Below, in pieces: positions 32,155-39,971 of a stretch of 44,245 nucleotides of DNA. Position numbers and translations under genes: made by a program. The notes beneath the pieces are model-generated. The model saw only the letters and a program-made list of their open reading frames with translations. It ran no database searches and was not told the origin of the DNA. The first letter of the stretch is position 1; every line of letters begins with the position of its first letter. The stretch comes from Dehalococcoidia bacterium. Its GTDB lineage: Bacteria > Chloroflexota > Dehalococcoidia > JAENJB01. The stretch spans positions 1-44,245 of the forward strand of contig JAENJB010000012.1 of the NCBI GenBank assembly GCA_016844565.1, given 5' to 3'.

Positions 32155-33663
32155 ATGAGCACTCAAGATAAGATGGCACAACTGCATAAGATACGTGAGC
32201 GCGCAGTAGCTGGCGGCGGAGCACAGCGTCTCGCCCAGCAGCACACCAAGAAGAAGCTGTCCGCACGCGAGAGACTCGACCTCCTCCTCGACCCCGGCAC
32301 CTTCGAGGAATTCGACGCCTTCGTGCCTCTGGACGGAATCTCGGGAGCCGAGTTGGAGAAATTCCAGGCGGAGGCCGTGGTCACCGGCTCCGGTCTGATA
32401 GACGGCCGGACGGTTTTCGTCTTCGCCCAGGACTTCACCGTCATGGGCGGTTCGCTGTCCGAAGCCGTGGCGCAGAAGGTATGCAAGATAATGGACATGG
32501 CGCTCAAGAGCGGCGTGCCTCTCATCGGCATGGAGGACTCCGGAGGCGCCCGAATACAGGAGGGCGTCTTCAGCCTTGGTGGCTACGGCGATATCTTCCT
32601 GCGCAACACCCTCTGCTCAGGCGTCATCCCCCAGATTTCCGTGGTCATGGGCCCGTGCGCCGGAGGGGCTGTGTACTCACCGGCCATCACGGACTTCATC
32701 TTCATGGTCAAGGGCAGCGGCCAGATGTATATCACCGGCCCCGATGTCATCAAGACGGTCACCTCGGAGGAGGTGACCCACGAGCAACTGGGCGGCGCGA
32801 TGACCCACGCCACCAAGAGCGGCCCGGGAGTGCGCCGCCTGCTCAGTTTCCTTCCCCAGAACAACATGGAAGACCCGCCCTTCGTCGAGACCGATGACCG
32901 TCCCGACCGCGCCGAAGAGGCACTGCTCCACATTGTCCCCGGCGAGCCCGATAAGGCCTACGACATGCACGAGATCATCAGGCTCGTGGTGGACAAGGGC
33001 GACTTCCTGGAAGTGCATCAGCATTTCGCCCGGAATCTTCTCGTTGGCTTCGCGCGGCTCGGCGGGCGGGCGGTGGGCATAGTAGCCCAGCAGCCGAACT
33101 ACTACGCCGGAGTTATCGATATCGATGCCTCGGTGAAAGGTGCCCGCTTCGTCCGTTTCTGCGACGCCTTCAACATACCACTGGTGACCCTGGTGGACAC
33201 GCCGGGCTTCATGCCCGGGACCGACCAGGAGCACAAGGGCATCATCCGCCACGGAGCAAAGTTCCTATTCGCCTACGCCGAGGCGACGGTGCCCAAGGTC
33301 GCCGTCATCACCCGCAAGGCCTACGGCGGGGCCTATATTGTCATGAGCAGCAAGCACCTCCGGGGGGATATCAACTACGCCTGGCCCACAGCCGAGATTG
33401 CGGTGATGGGGGCTGAAGGAGCGGTGAACATCATCCACAAGGACCAAATAGCCGCCGCCCAGCAGCCGGCGGAGGTCCGCCGCAAGCTGACGGAGGAGTA
33501 CGAAGCCAGGTTCGCCAACCCCTACGTGGCGGCGTCGCGGGGATATATCGATGATGTTATCGACCCGCGAAGCACGCGGCCCCGGCTGATAAGAGCCCTG
33601 GAGAGACTACAGAATAAGGCGGACACCATCCCTCCCAAGAAGCACGGCAACATCCCCTTGTAG
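32155..33663 (+). CDS. methylmalonyl-CoA/propionyl-CoA carboxyltransferase (12S/PccB/MmdA family)
   Basis: 502 residues from ATG 32155 (MSTQDKMAQL), with GAGGA a few bases upstream. Crotonase-fold carboxyltransferase with N-domain motifs ARERLDLLLDPGTFEEFD, GGSLSEAVAQKVCK and the oxyanion hole SGGARIQEGVFSLGGYGDIF. The C-domain has DTPGFMPGTDQEHKGIIRHG, AYGGAYIVM and the terminal GYIDDVIDPRSTR. It moves a carboxyl between acyl-CoA and a biotin carrier. Next come a 72-residue protein and a 5S-like protein carrying biotin. No biotin carboxylase or membrane decarboxylase beta subunit is visible. Confidence 0.92.
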   Translation: MSTQDKMAQLHKIRERAVAGGGAQRLAQQHTKKKLSARERLDLLLDPGTFEEFDAFVPLDGISGAELEKFQAEAVVTGSGLIDGRTVFVFAQDFTVMGGSLSEAVAQKVCKIMDMALKSGVPLIGMEDSGGARIQEGVFSLGGYGDIFLRNTLCSGVIPQISVVMGPCAGGAVYSPAITDFIFMVKGSGQMYITGPDVIKTVTSEEVTHEQLGGAMTHATKSGPGVRRLLSFLPQNNMEDPPFVETDDRPDRAEEALLHIVPGEPDKAYDMHEIIRLVVDKGDFLEVHQHFARNLLVGFARLGGRAVGIVAQQPNYYAGVIDIDASVKGARFVRFCDAFNIPLVTLVDTPGFMPGTDQEHKGIIRHGAKFLFAYAEATVPKVAVITRKAYGGAYIVMSSKHLRGDINYAWPTAEIAVMGAEGAVNIIHKDQIAAAQQPAEVRRKLTEEYEARFANPYVAASRGYIDDVIDPRSTRPRLIRALERLQNKADTIPPKKHGNIPL

Positions 33664-33690
33664 TTTGCCGGACGGTGTAAGAGAAGAGCC

Positions 33691-33909
33691 ATGGAAAGAG
33701 AGAGGAAAGTCACTGCAGCTATTTCAGGCGCCCTGGCGGCGTACATGAGCGGCGCCCCTCAACCCACCACCATCCCTGAGCAGGTCACCAGGGAACCCGC
33801 GCCCCACCAGACGGTCAGCCCGTGGAGAATCCTCGCCCGCCAGCAACTGGTACAGCGGCGCAACTGGTGGCAATCCTTGAGAAACTCGCCACGGCACCGG
33901 TCAGCATAG
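33691..33909 (+). CDS. small protein between the two carboxyltransferase genes, unassigned
   Basis: 72 residues: MERERKVTAAISGALAAYMS, a Pro-rich middle, then SPWRILARQQLVQRRNWW. No membrane span. The placement and the pattern (helical head, Pro-rich hinge, basic aromatic tail) suit a small assembly or linker subunit, like the gamma/delta/epsilon subunits of biotin-dependent carboxylases. I infer this from position, not from a clear family match. Confidence 0.6.
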   Translation: MERERKVTAAISGALAAYMSGAPQPTTIPEQVTREPAPHQTVSPWRILARQQLVQRRNWWQSLRNSPRHRSA

Positions 33910-33931
33910 AAAGGAGAAAACTCCCGGCAGC

Positions 33932-35884
33932 ATGGTCAAGAAGACGCCCCAACCGCTGAGAATCACCGATGTCACCTTGCGCGACGGCCACCAGTCGCTA
34001 CTAGCGACGCGGTTACGTACTACCGACATGGAGCCCATTGCCGCAGAGATAGACAAGGTGGGCTTCTACTCCGCGGAGGTCTGGGGCGGAGCTACCTTCG
34101 ATGTGTGCACCAGATTCCTGAATGAGGACCCGTGGGACAGGGTGCGCCTGCTGAAGAAGCTGATGCCCCTCACTCCCCTGCAAATGCTGCTCCGCGGACA
34201 GAACCTGGTCGGCTATCGCAACTACGCCGACGATGTGGTCGAAGCTTTCATCAAGCATTCCGCCGGGGTCGGCATTGATATCTTCCGCGTCTTCGACGCC
34301 CTCAACGATGAGAGAAACCTGGAGAAGTCCTTCGCCGTTATCAAGGCCTGCGGCAAACATGTGCAGGGCGCTCTGTGCTACTCGCTGACCCAGCCGAGAC
34401 TCGGCGGGCCGGTCTTCAACATCGATTATTATGTCAATAAGGCTTTGGCTCTCCAGACCATGGGAGCCGACAGCCTGTGCATCAAGGATATGGCCGGGCT
34501 TATCGCCCCGGATGACGCCCACGAGCTGGTCAAGGCGCTGAAGAAGGCCCTGCACATACCCGTCATCCTTCACACCCATTACACTAGCGGCATGGCCTCG
34601 ATGAGCTGCCTCAAGGCGGCCGAAGCCGGGGTGGACGCTATTGACGCCGCCGTAGCGCCTTTTGCCCTCCGCTCCTCCCACCCCGCCATCGAGCCTATGG
34701 TCGCAGCCCTTGCCGGCACGGCGCGAGACACCGGACTGGATCTGTCCCGACTCTTCAAGATAGGAAACTACTTCGAGTCCATTGCGCCCAAGTACTGCGA
34801 TTTCCTCGACCAGACCCGGATGGCCGTGGTGGATACCGGCGTCCTCGAGCACCAGCTGCCGGGGGGGATGATAACCAACCTGGTCTCACAGTTAAAGGAG
34901 GCCGGCGCCCTTGCCCGGCTGCCCGAGGTCTATGTCGAGATCCCGCGGGTGAGGAAAGAGATGGGCTACCCGCCGCTGGTCACGCCAACAAGCCAGATCG
35001 TCGGCATCCAGGCCGTGCAGAATGTCCTCTTTGGCCGCTATAAGATGGTCTCCCGCGAGGTCAAAGACTACTTCTGTGGCTACTACGGGCGGTCCCCAGC
35101 CCCCGTTGACCCTGAGGTGCAGAAACTGGTCCTCAGTGGATATGAACGGGGCGAGCAACCCATAATCTGCCGTGTCGCCGATGTCCTCGCGCCTGAGATG
35201 GGGAAAGCCCAGGAGTCCACCAAGGGAGTGGCCAGGGACATCGGTGATACCCTGATTTACGCCCTCTACCCGACTACAGGGATGCGCTTCCTCCGGTGGA
35301 AGTACGGACTGGAGGCGCCCCCCCCCGAGACGCGTCCGAAGACGATGGATGACGTGCGGCGCGAGAATGAGCTCATCGCCAGAGCCAAAGGAGGCAAGCT
35401 CGTGGAGAAAGAGGAAAAGAAAGCACCGGCCCGCGGGGCCGGGGCCAGAACCTTCAACGTGTACGTTGATGGCGAGTACTTCAAGGTGGAAGTGGAAGAT
35501 GCTTCCGGTACCCACATGTCACCCCCCGCGGCGCCAGCCGCTCCCGCCCGTACCCCGGCGGCCCGCGTCAGCCCACCGCTACCGCCTCCTCCGCGAGTCG
35601 AGCCGGTCAAGGAAATCCCGACCACCAGCGCAGAGCCACCGGCGCCCGTACCACTCGCCGCCGGAGAGGTGGCCATCCACGCTCCCATGCCCGGCATCAT
35701 CGTTCGCTATGACAAGAAGGAAGGGGACGAGATTAAGGCAGGCGAGACTATAGTGGTCTTCGAAGCCATGAAGATGGAGAATGCCCTACCCAGCCCGGTC
35801 TCCGGCAAGGTGAAGAAGACCCTTCTGAAGAAGGGCGATAAAGTCTCCAAAGACAGCCTTCTGGCGGTCATTGAGGTAAGGTAG
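33932..35884 (+). CDS. pyruvate/oxaloacetate carboxyltransferase (5S/PycB/OadA-like) fused to biotin carrier domain
   Basis: 650 residues. TIM-barrel carboxyltransferase: RDGHQSLLATRLRT, EVWGGATFDVCTRFLNEDPW, metal-binding lysine in CIKDMAGLI and metal His pair in LHTHYTSGMA. A PYC-type second domain follows, then a charged and Ala/Pro-rich linker (about 500-575) and a biotinyl domain with FEAMKMENALPSPVSG (biotin Lys614). It exchanges carboxyl between biotin and pyruvate/oxaloacetate. GAAAGGAGAAA precedes ATG 33932. With the 12S-like gene it has the parts of a transcarboxylase, with 5S and 1.3S fused. Confidence 0.93.
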   Translation: MVKKTPQPLRITDVTLRDGHQSLLATRLRTTDMEPIAAEIDKVGFYSAEVWGGATFDVCTRFLNEDPWDRVRLLKKLMPLTPLQMLLRGQNLVGYRNYADDVVEAFIKHSAGVGIDIFRVFDALNDERNLEKSFAVIKACGKHVQGALCYSLTQPRLGGPVFNIDYYVNKALALQTMGADSLCIKDMAGLIAPDDAHELVKALKKALHIPVILHTHYTSGMASMSCLKAAEAGVDAIDAAVAPFALRSSHPAIEPMVAALAGTARDTGLDLSRLFKIGNYFESIAPKYCDFLDQTRMAVVDTGVLEHQLPGGMITNLVSQLKEAGALARLPEVYVEIPRVRKEMGYPPLVTPTSQIVGIQAVQNVLFGRYKMVSREVKDYFCGYYGRSPAPVDPEVQKLVLSGYERGEQPIICRVADVLAPEMGKAQESTKGVARDIGDTLIYALYPTTGMRFLRWKYGLEAPPPETRPKTMDDVRRENELIARAKGGKLVEKEEKKAPARGAGARTFNVYVDGEYFKVEVEDASGTHMSPPAAPAAPARTPAARVSPPLPPPPRVEPVKEIPTTSAEPPAPVPLAAGEVAIHAPMPGIIVRYDKKEGDEIKAGETIVVFEAMKMENALPSPVSGKVKKTLLKKGDKVSKDSLLAVIEVR

Positions 35885-35902
35885 GATTGCTTAGTTTACA
35901 CC

Positions 35903-36117
35903 GTCATTGCGAGGGGCAACCCCCCGAAGCAATCCGTCCCCGTGTCCTCTCCCCCCTGGAGGGGGAGAGTTAGAACCTGTCCTGAGCTTGTCGAAGGAGA
36001 GAGGGGGATGCTTCTTCGATGAAGTACACCCTCTCCCTATCCCTCTCCCGTCAAGGGAGAGGGGACATCACGGATTGCTTCGTCGTCCCGATTCCATCGG
36101 GACTCCTCGCCATGACA
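35903..36117. repeat. nested palindromic repeat between carboxyltransferase and aconitase-like genes
   Basis: Outer ends GTCATTGCGAGG...GAAGCAATCCGT and ACGGATTGCTTCG...CCATGACAG are inverted arms of the CATTGCGAG family. Between them sits different material: the CCTGTCCTGAGCTTGTCGAAGG motif (35976-35998) and the hairpin CCTCTCCC-GTCAA-GGGAGAGG (about 36043-36063), both also found at 40859-41024. It looks like one repeat inserted into another. No coding. Confidence 0.7.
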
Positions 36118-36136
36118 GAGCCGTTAGAATAAAGAA

Positions 36137-37390
36137 ATGGGAAAGACATTAGCTGAAAAGATACTGAGCCAGAAGTCCGGCCAGGACGCCAGAGCCGGAG
36201 ATATCGTCATAGCCCGCGTGGACCTGGTCTTTCTCCAGGATACCACCGGCCCACTGACGGCGAGGCAGTTCCAGGCGACCGGCTTCCAGAAGCCGGCCAA
36301 TCCCAAAGCGTGCCGAATCTTCATTGACCACGCCGCTCCATCTCCCAGCCGTGAGCTGGCGGACGACCACATCTTCCTGCGCCACTTCGCTCGCGAGACC
36401 GGTTGCGGCCTTTCGGACGTCGGAGAAGGCGTATGCCACCAGCTGGTGGCCGAGCTCTGGGCCAACCCCGGCGACGTCATCGTGGGGGCTGATTCGCACA
36501 CCGTCACCGCCGGCGGAGTGGGTGCCTTCGCCACCGGGATGGGCTCGAGCGACGTGGCCATCGCCATGGCCCTGGGCCAGACGTGGTTCCGTGTGCCAGA
36601 GACCTTCAAGATAGCCGGCGAAGGGGACATGGCCAGAGGGGTCACCGCCAAAGACATTATCCTCTATCTCATCGGACAGCTCGGCGCCGACGGCGCCACC
36701 TATAAGTCATTGGAGTTCGTTGGCTCCGCCTTTTCCAAGATGAATATGGAGGGAAGGCTCACTATCGCCAACATGGCCATCGAAGCGGGCGCCAAGGTGG
36801 GGCTTTTCCCTTCCGACCGCGTCACCAGGGACTTCCTCAAAGCCGGGGGGCGCGGCGCCCGCTATCAGCCCATCCAGCCCGACGCCGACGCCACCTACGA
36901 GCGGGTGGTGGAGGTTGATATCTCCCGTCTGGAGCCGATGGTGGCCCGCCCTCACACCGTCGACAATGTCGTGCCCGCCAGAGAGCTAAAAGGCACCAGG
37001 ATCGAGCAAGTCCTTCTGGGTACCTGCACCAACGGCCGGCTGGGAGACCTGGCTCTCGCAGCCTCCATCCTCAAGGGCAAGAAGTGCCACCCTGAGACCC
37101 GGCTTGTGGTAGCTCCAGCCTCCCGGGCCGTCTTCAAAGCCGCTATTGAGGCGGGATACATCACCGACCTGCTGGATGCAGGGGCCGCCATAGTCACCGC
37201 CGGCTGCGGACCCTGCCTCGGGCTGCACCAGGGCGCCCTTGGCAAGGGGGAGTCTTGCCTCTCCACCTCGAACCGCAATTTCAAGGGGCGCATGGGTAAT
37301 CCCGAGGGCTTCATCTATCTGGCCAGCCCCGCTACCGCGGCGGCCACCGCCCTGAGAGGGGAAATCACCGACCCCCGTGAGGTGATATAA
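36137..37390 (+). CDS. aconitase/isopropylmalate dehydratase family, large subunit (probable aconitase)
   Basis: 417 residues, LeuC/HacA-type hydro-lyase large subunit. [4Fe-4S] ligands are in LGTCTNGRLGDL and CGPCLG. HTVTAGGVGAFATGMGSSD is the family's central motif. By sequence it belongs with homoaconitase/isopropylmalate isomerases. Because isocitrate dehydrogenase and malate dehydrogenase follow in the same operon and no other leucine gene is present, citrate/isocitrate isomerisation is the likelier role (inference). The small subunit begins eight bases later. Confidence 0.88.
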   Translation: MGKTLAEKILSQKSGQDARAGDIVIARVDLVFLQDTTGPLTARQFQATGFQKPANPKACRIFIDHAAPSPSRELADDHIFLRHFARETGCGLSDVGEGVCHQLVAELWANPGDVIVGADSHTVTAGGVGAFATGMGSSDVAIAMALGQTWFRVPETFKIAGEGDMARGVTAKDIILYLIGQLGADGATYKSLEFVGSAFSKMNMEGRLTIANMAIEAGAKVGLFPSDRVTRDFLKAGGRGARYQPIQPDADATYERVVEVDISRLEPMVARPHTVDNVVPARELKGTRIEQVLLGTCTNGRLGDLALAASILKGKKCHPETRLVVAPASRAVFKAAIEAGYITDLLDAGAAIVTAGCGPCLGLHQGALGKGESCLSTSNRNFKGRMGNPEGFIYLASPATAAATALRGEITDPREVI

Positions 37391-37397
37391 TTCTTCC

Positions 37398-37898
37398 GTG
37401 ATCAAAGGCAAGGCTCATAAGTTCGGAGACGATATCTCCACCGACCTCATTGTGCCGGGGCGGCTAGCGCACCTGCGCAGCAATCTCCCTGAGCTGGCGA
37501 AGCACGTGCTGGAGGATGCCGACCCCACCTTCGCCGGACGGGTCAAGCCCGGCGACTTCGTGGTCGCCGGCAAGAACTTCGGCATGGGCTCCAGCCGCGA
37601 GCATGCCCCGCTGGTCATAAAGATGGCCGGCGTCAGCGCCGTCCTCGCGCGGTCGGTGGCCCGTATCTTCTTCCGCAACGCCATCAACCAGGGCCTCCCC
37701 ATTCTGATTTGCGACACCTCCCGGATATCAAACGGCGACGAGCTCGAAGTGGACATGGCCCGGGGGATGGTCAACGACATCACTTCAGGCGTGGAGCTGA
37801 GCTTCGGCAAGATTCCTCCGGTGATGATGGCCATACTGGGAAGCGGCGGGCTCATACCCTATATTCAGAAATACAAAGGCTTCCAGCTCCCCGACTGA
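37398..37898 (+). CDS. aconitase/isopropylmalate dehydratase family, small subunit
   Basis: 166 residues, GTG start. Swivel domain: KFGDDISTDLIVPGRL, the substrate-binding loop GKNFGMGSSREHAPL, ARIFFRNAINQGLPIL and the C-terminal ILGSGGLIPYIQKY. It pairs with the preceding large subunit. Its stop codon lies within a 15-bp hairpin (37881-37918). Confidence 0.9.
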   Translation: MIKGKAHKFGDDISTDLIVPGRLAHLRSNLPELAKHVLEDADPTFAGRVKPGDFVVAGKNFGMGSSREHAPLVIKMAGVSAVLARSVARIFFRNAINQGLPILICDTSRISNGDELEVDMARGMVNDITSGVELSFGKIPPVMMAILGSGGLIPYIQKYKGFQLPD

Positions 37899-37918
37899 AA
37901 GTCGGGGGGTGGCTGGAA
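37881..37918 (+). other. long hairpin spanning the small-subunit stop codon
   Basis: TTCCAGC (37881-37887) pairs with GCTGGAA (37912-37918) and CCCCGACT (37889-37896) with AGTCGGGG (37900-37907), loop GAA. No T-tract, 22 bases before icd. It could slow readthrough, stabilise the upstream mRNA or limit icd translation. Confidence 0.6.
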
Positions 37919-37940
37919 AGAAAGCCGAGGACCACTCCTG

Positions 37941-39029
37941 ATGGCAGCGTACAATATCACTCTCATCCCCGGGGACGGCGTGGGACCCGAAGTAACCGAG
38001 GCCGCCAAGAGGGTCCTTGAGGCCACCGGGGTGACCTTTCACTGGGAGCTGGGCTATGCGGGAGACGGGGCACAGGACAAGTATGGCACCCCCCTGCCGG
38101 ACCATGTCCTCGAATCCATCAGGAGGAACAAGGTGGCCCTCAAGGGGCCGGTAACCACTCCCGTGGGCTACGGCTTCCGCAGCGTCAACGTGGCTCTCCG
38201 CAAGAAGCTCGACCTCTATGCCTGCCTGCGGCCCTGCAAGACCTATCCCGGAGTGCCCACCCGGTACAAGAATATCGACATCGTGGTCGTCCGCGAGAAC
38301 ACCGAGGACCTGTACGCCGGCATTGAGTTCCAGAAAGGCAGCCCCGGGGCCGCCGATCTGATACGCCTCATCGGCGAGACCGGCAACGGTCCCGTGGGCC
38401 AGGACGCCGGCTTCAGTCTCAAGGTAATCACCGAGCATGGCTCTCGCCGCATTGTGAAGTTCGCCTTTGAATACGCCCGCGCCCACAACCGCAAGCGGGT
38501 GACCGCCATCCACAAGGCCAATATTCTGAAGTTCTCCGACGGCCTTTTCCTCTCCGTGGCCAGAGAGGTGGCCAAAGAATACCCGGATATCCGCTTCGAC
38601 GACATGATAGTGGACACGCTGTGCATGAGACTGGTGCTGAGGCCGGAGCTGTTCGATATCATCGTGCTCCCCAACCTCTACGGGGACTTCGTCTCCGAGC
38701 TGTGCGCCGGGCTAATCGGCGGTCTCGGCATAGCTCCCGGCGCCAATCTCAGCGACAGCATAGGCGTCTTTGAACCCACCCATGGCAGCGCCCCCAAGTA
38801 CGCCGGACAGAACAAGGTCAATCCCATGGCTATGATGCTTTCCGGCGTCATGATGCTGCGCCATCTGCGGGAGACCAGCGCCGCCGACAGGCTGGAAGCA
38901 GCCATATCTAAGGTCCTCGCTGAAGGGAAGACGGTCACCTACGACCTCAAAACCAACCCGGGCGATACCGCCGCCCGTACCTATGAAGTGGCCGACGCCG
39001 TTATCGAGAAGCTAAAAGGGATAAAATAA
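37941..39029 (+). CDS. icd: isocitrate dehydrogenase
   Basis: 362 residues, isocitrate/isopropylmalate dehydrogenase family: IPGDGVGPEVTEAAKRVLEA, RENTEDLYAGIE (isocitrate-type), HKANILKFSDGLF, DDMIVDTLCMRLV, LPNLYGDFVSELCAGLIGG and HGSAPKYAGQNKVNPMA. The PKYAG stretch and the later VTYDL resemble the NADP-binding residues of Escherichia coli Icd (Lys344, Tyr345, Tyr391) rather than the Asp-Ile of NAD enzymes, so NADP is my tentative cofactor. It is followed directly by mdh (TAA then GTG). Confidence 0.92.
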   Translation: MAAYNITLIPGDGVGPEVTEAAKRVLEATGVTFHWELGYAGDGAQDKYGTPLPDHVLESIRRNKVALKGPVTTPVGYGFRSVNVALRKKLDLYACLRPCKTYPGVPTRYKNIDIVVVRENTEDLYAGIEFQKGSPGAADLIRLIGETGNGPVGQDAGFSLKVITEHGSRRIVKFAFEYARAHNRKRVTAIHKANILKFSDGLFLSVAREVAKEYPDIRFDDMIVDTLCMRLVLRPELFDIIVLPNLYGDFVSELCAGLIGGLGIAPGANLSDSIGVFEPTHGSAPKYAGQNKVNPMAMMLSGVMMLRHLRETSAADRLEAAISKVLAEGKTVTYDLKTNPGDTAARTYEVADAVIEKLKGIK

Positions 39030-39971
39030 GTGCGCAATAAGGTGACCGTGGTGGGCGCCGGCAACGTCGGCGCCACCTGCGCCCAATACCTTTTCGAAAA
39101 AGGCTTCGCCGATGTCGTGCTGGCCGACGTGGTCAAGGGCCTGCCTCAGGGCAAAGCCCTGGACCTCTCTCATGCCAGCCCCATCCTCAACACCGACGCG
39201 CGCATCAACGGCACCAATAGTTATGAGGACACCGCCGGCTCCGACGTCGTCGTCATCACCGCCGGCGTCGCCCGCAAGCCCGGCATGAGCCGCGACGACC
39301 TCCTCCTCACCAATGCCAGGATTGTGCGCCAGGTGACGGAGCAAGCGGCCGGATTCTCTCCTGAGAGCATCCTTATCGTAGTCTCCAATCCGCTCGATGC
39401 CATGACCTATCTCGCCCTTCACACCAGCCGGTTCCCCCGCCAACGGGTCCTGGGCATGTCCGGTGCGCTGGATAGCGCCAGATTCAGAAGCCTGGTGGCG
39501 ATGGAACTCGGCGCCTCGGTCAGCGACGTCTCCGCCATCGTCCTCGGCGGGCATGGCGATGCCATGGTACCTCTGCCGCGGCTTTGCACGGTGGGCGGCA
39601 TCCCGCTGGAGTCCCTGCTGCCTCCTGACAGGATTGAGCGCCTGGTAGCTCGAACCATAAACGCCGGCGCCGAGATTGTGGCGCTGCTGCAGACCGGCAG
39701 CGCCTACTATGCCCCGGGAGCCGCGATTGCCGCGATGGTGGAGGCCATCCTCCTGGACAGGAAGAGGATAATGCCCTGCGCCGTCTACCTCGATGGAGAG
39801 TACGGCATCAAGGGCACTGTAGCCGGCGTGCCGGTGAAGCTGGGACGGCGGGGCGTGGAGGAGGTAATCGAATTGGAGCTGACCCCGCCGGAGATGGCTG
39901 CCTTGAAGAAATCCGCTGAGGGGGTGAAGGAGTTGATAAACGTCATGCAGACGGGGGAGGCAAAGCAATGA
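39030..39971 (+). CDS. mdh: malate dehydrogenase (LDH-like)
   Basis: 313 residues, GTG start immediately after the icd stop. Rossmann motif VTVVGAGNVGATCAQYL with VLADV (Asp favours NAD), substrate loop AGVARKPGMSRDDLL (Arg in the position that distinguishes MDH from LDH), SNPLDAMTYLA, and catalytic His in VLGGHGDAMVP. Interconverts malate and oxaloacetate. Its stop overlaps the next gene (ATGA). Confidence 0.95.
   Translation: MRNKVTVVGAGNVGATCAQYLFEKGFADVVLADVVKGLPQGKALDLSHASPILNTDARINGTNSYEDTAGSDVVVITAGVARKPGMSRDDLLLTNARIVRQVTEQAAGFSPESILIVVSNPLDAMTYLALHTSRFPRQRVLGMSGALDSARFRSLVAMELGASVSDVSAIVLGGHGDAMVPLPRLCTVGGIPLESLLPPDRIERLVARTINAGAEIVALLQTGSAYYAPGAAIAAMVEAILLDRKRIMPCAVYLDGEYGIKGTVAGVPVKLGRRGVEEVIELELTPPEMAALKKSAEGVKELINVMQTGEAKQ

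Noticed and set aside
34013..34852. 279-codon minus-strand frame inside the 5S-like carboxyltransferase gene
   Set aside because: Shadow frame produced by third-position GC bias of the real gene.
39012..39968. Long open frame on the minus strand covering almost all of mdh (318 codons)
   Set aside because: Exact shadow of a well-supported GC-rich gene with no protein family pattern of its own.
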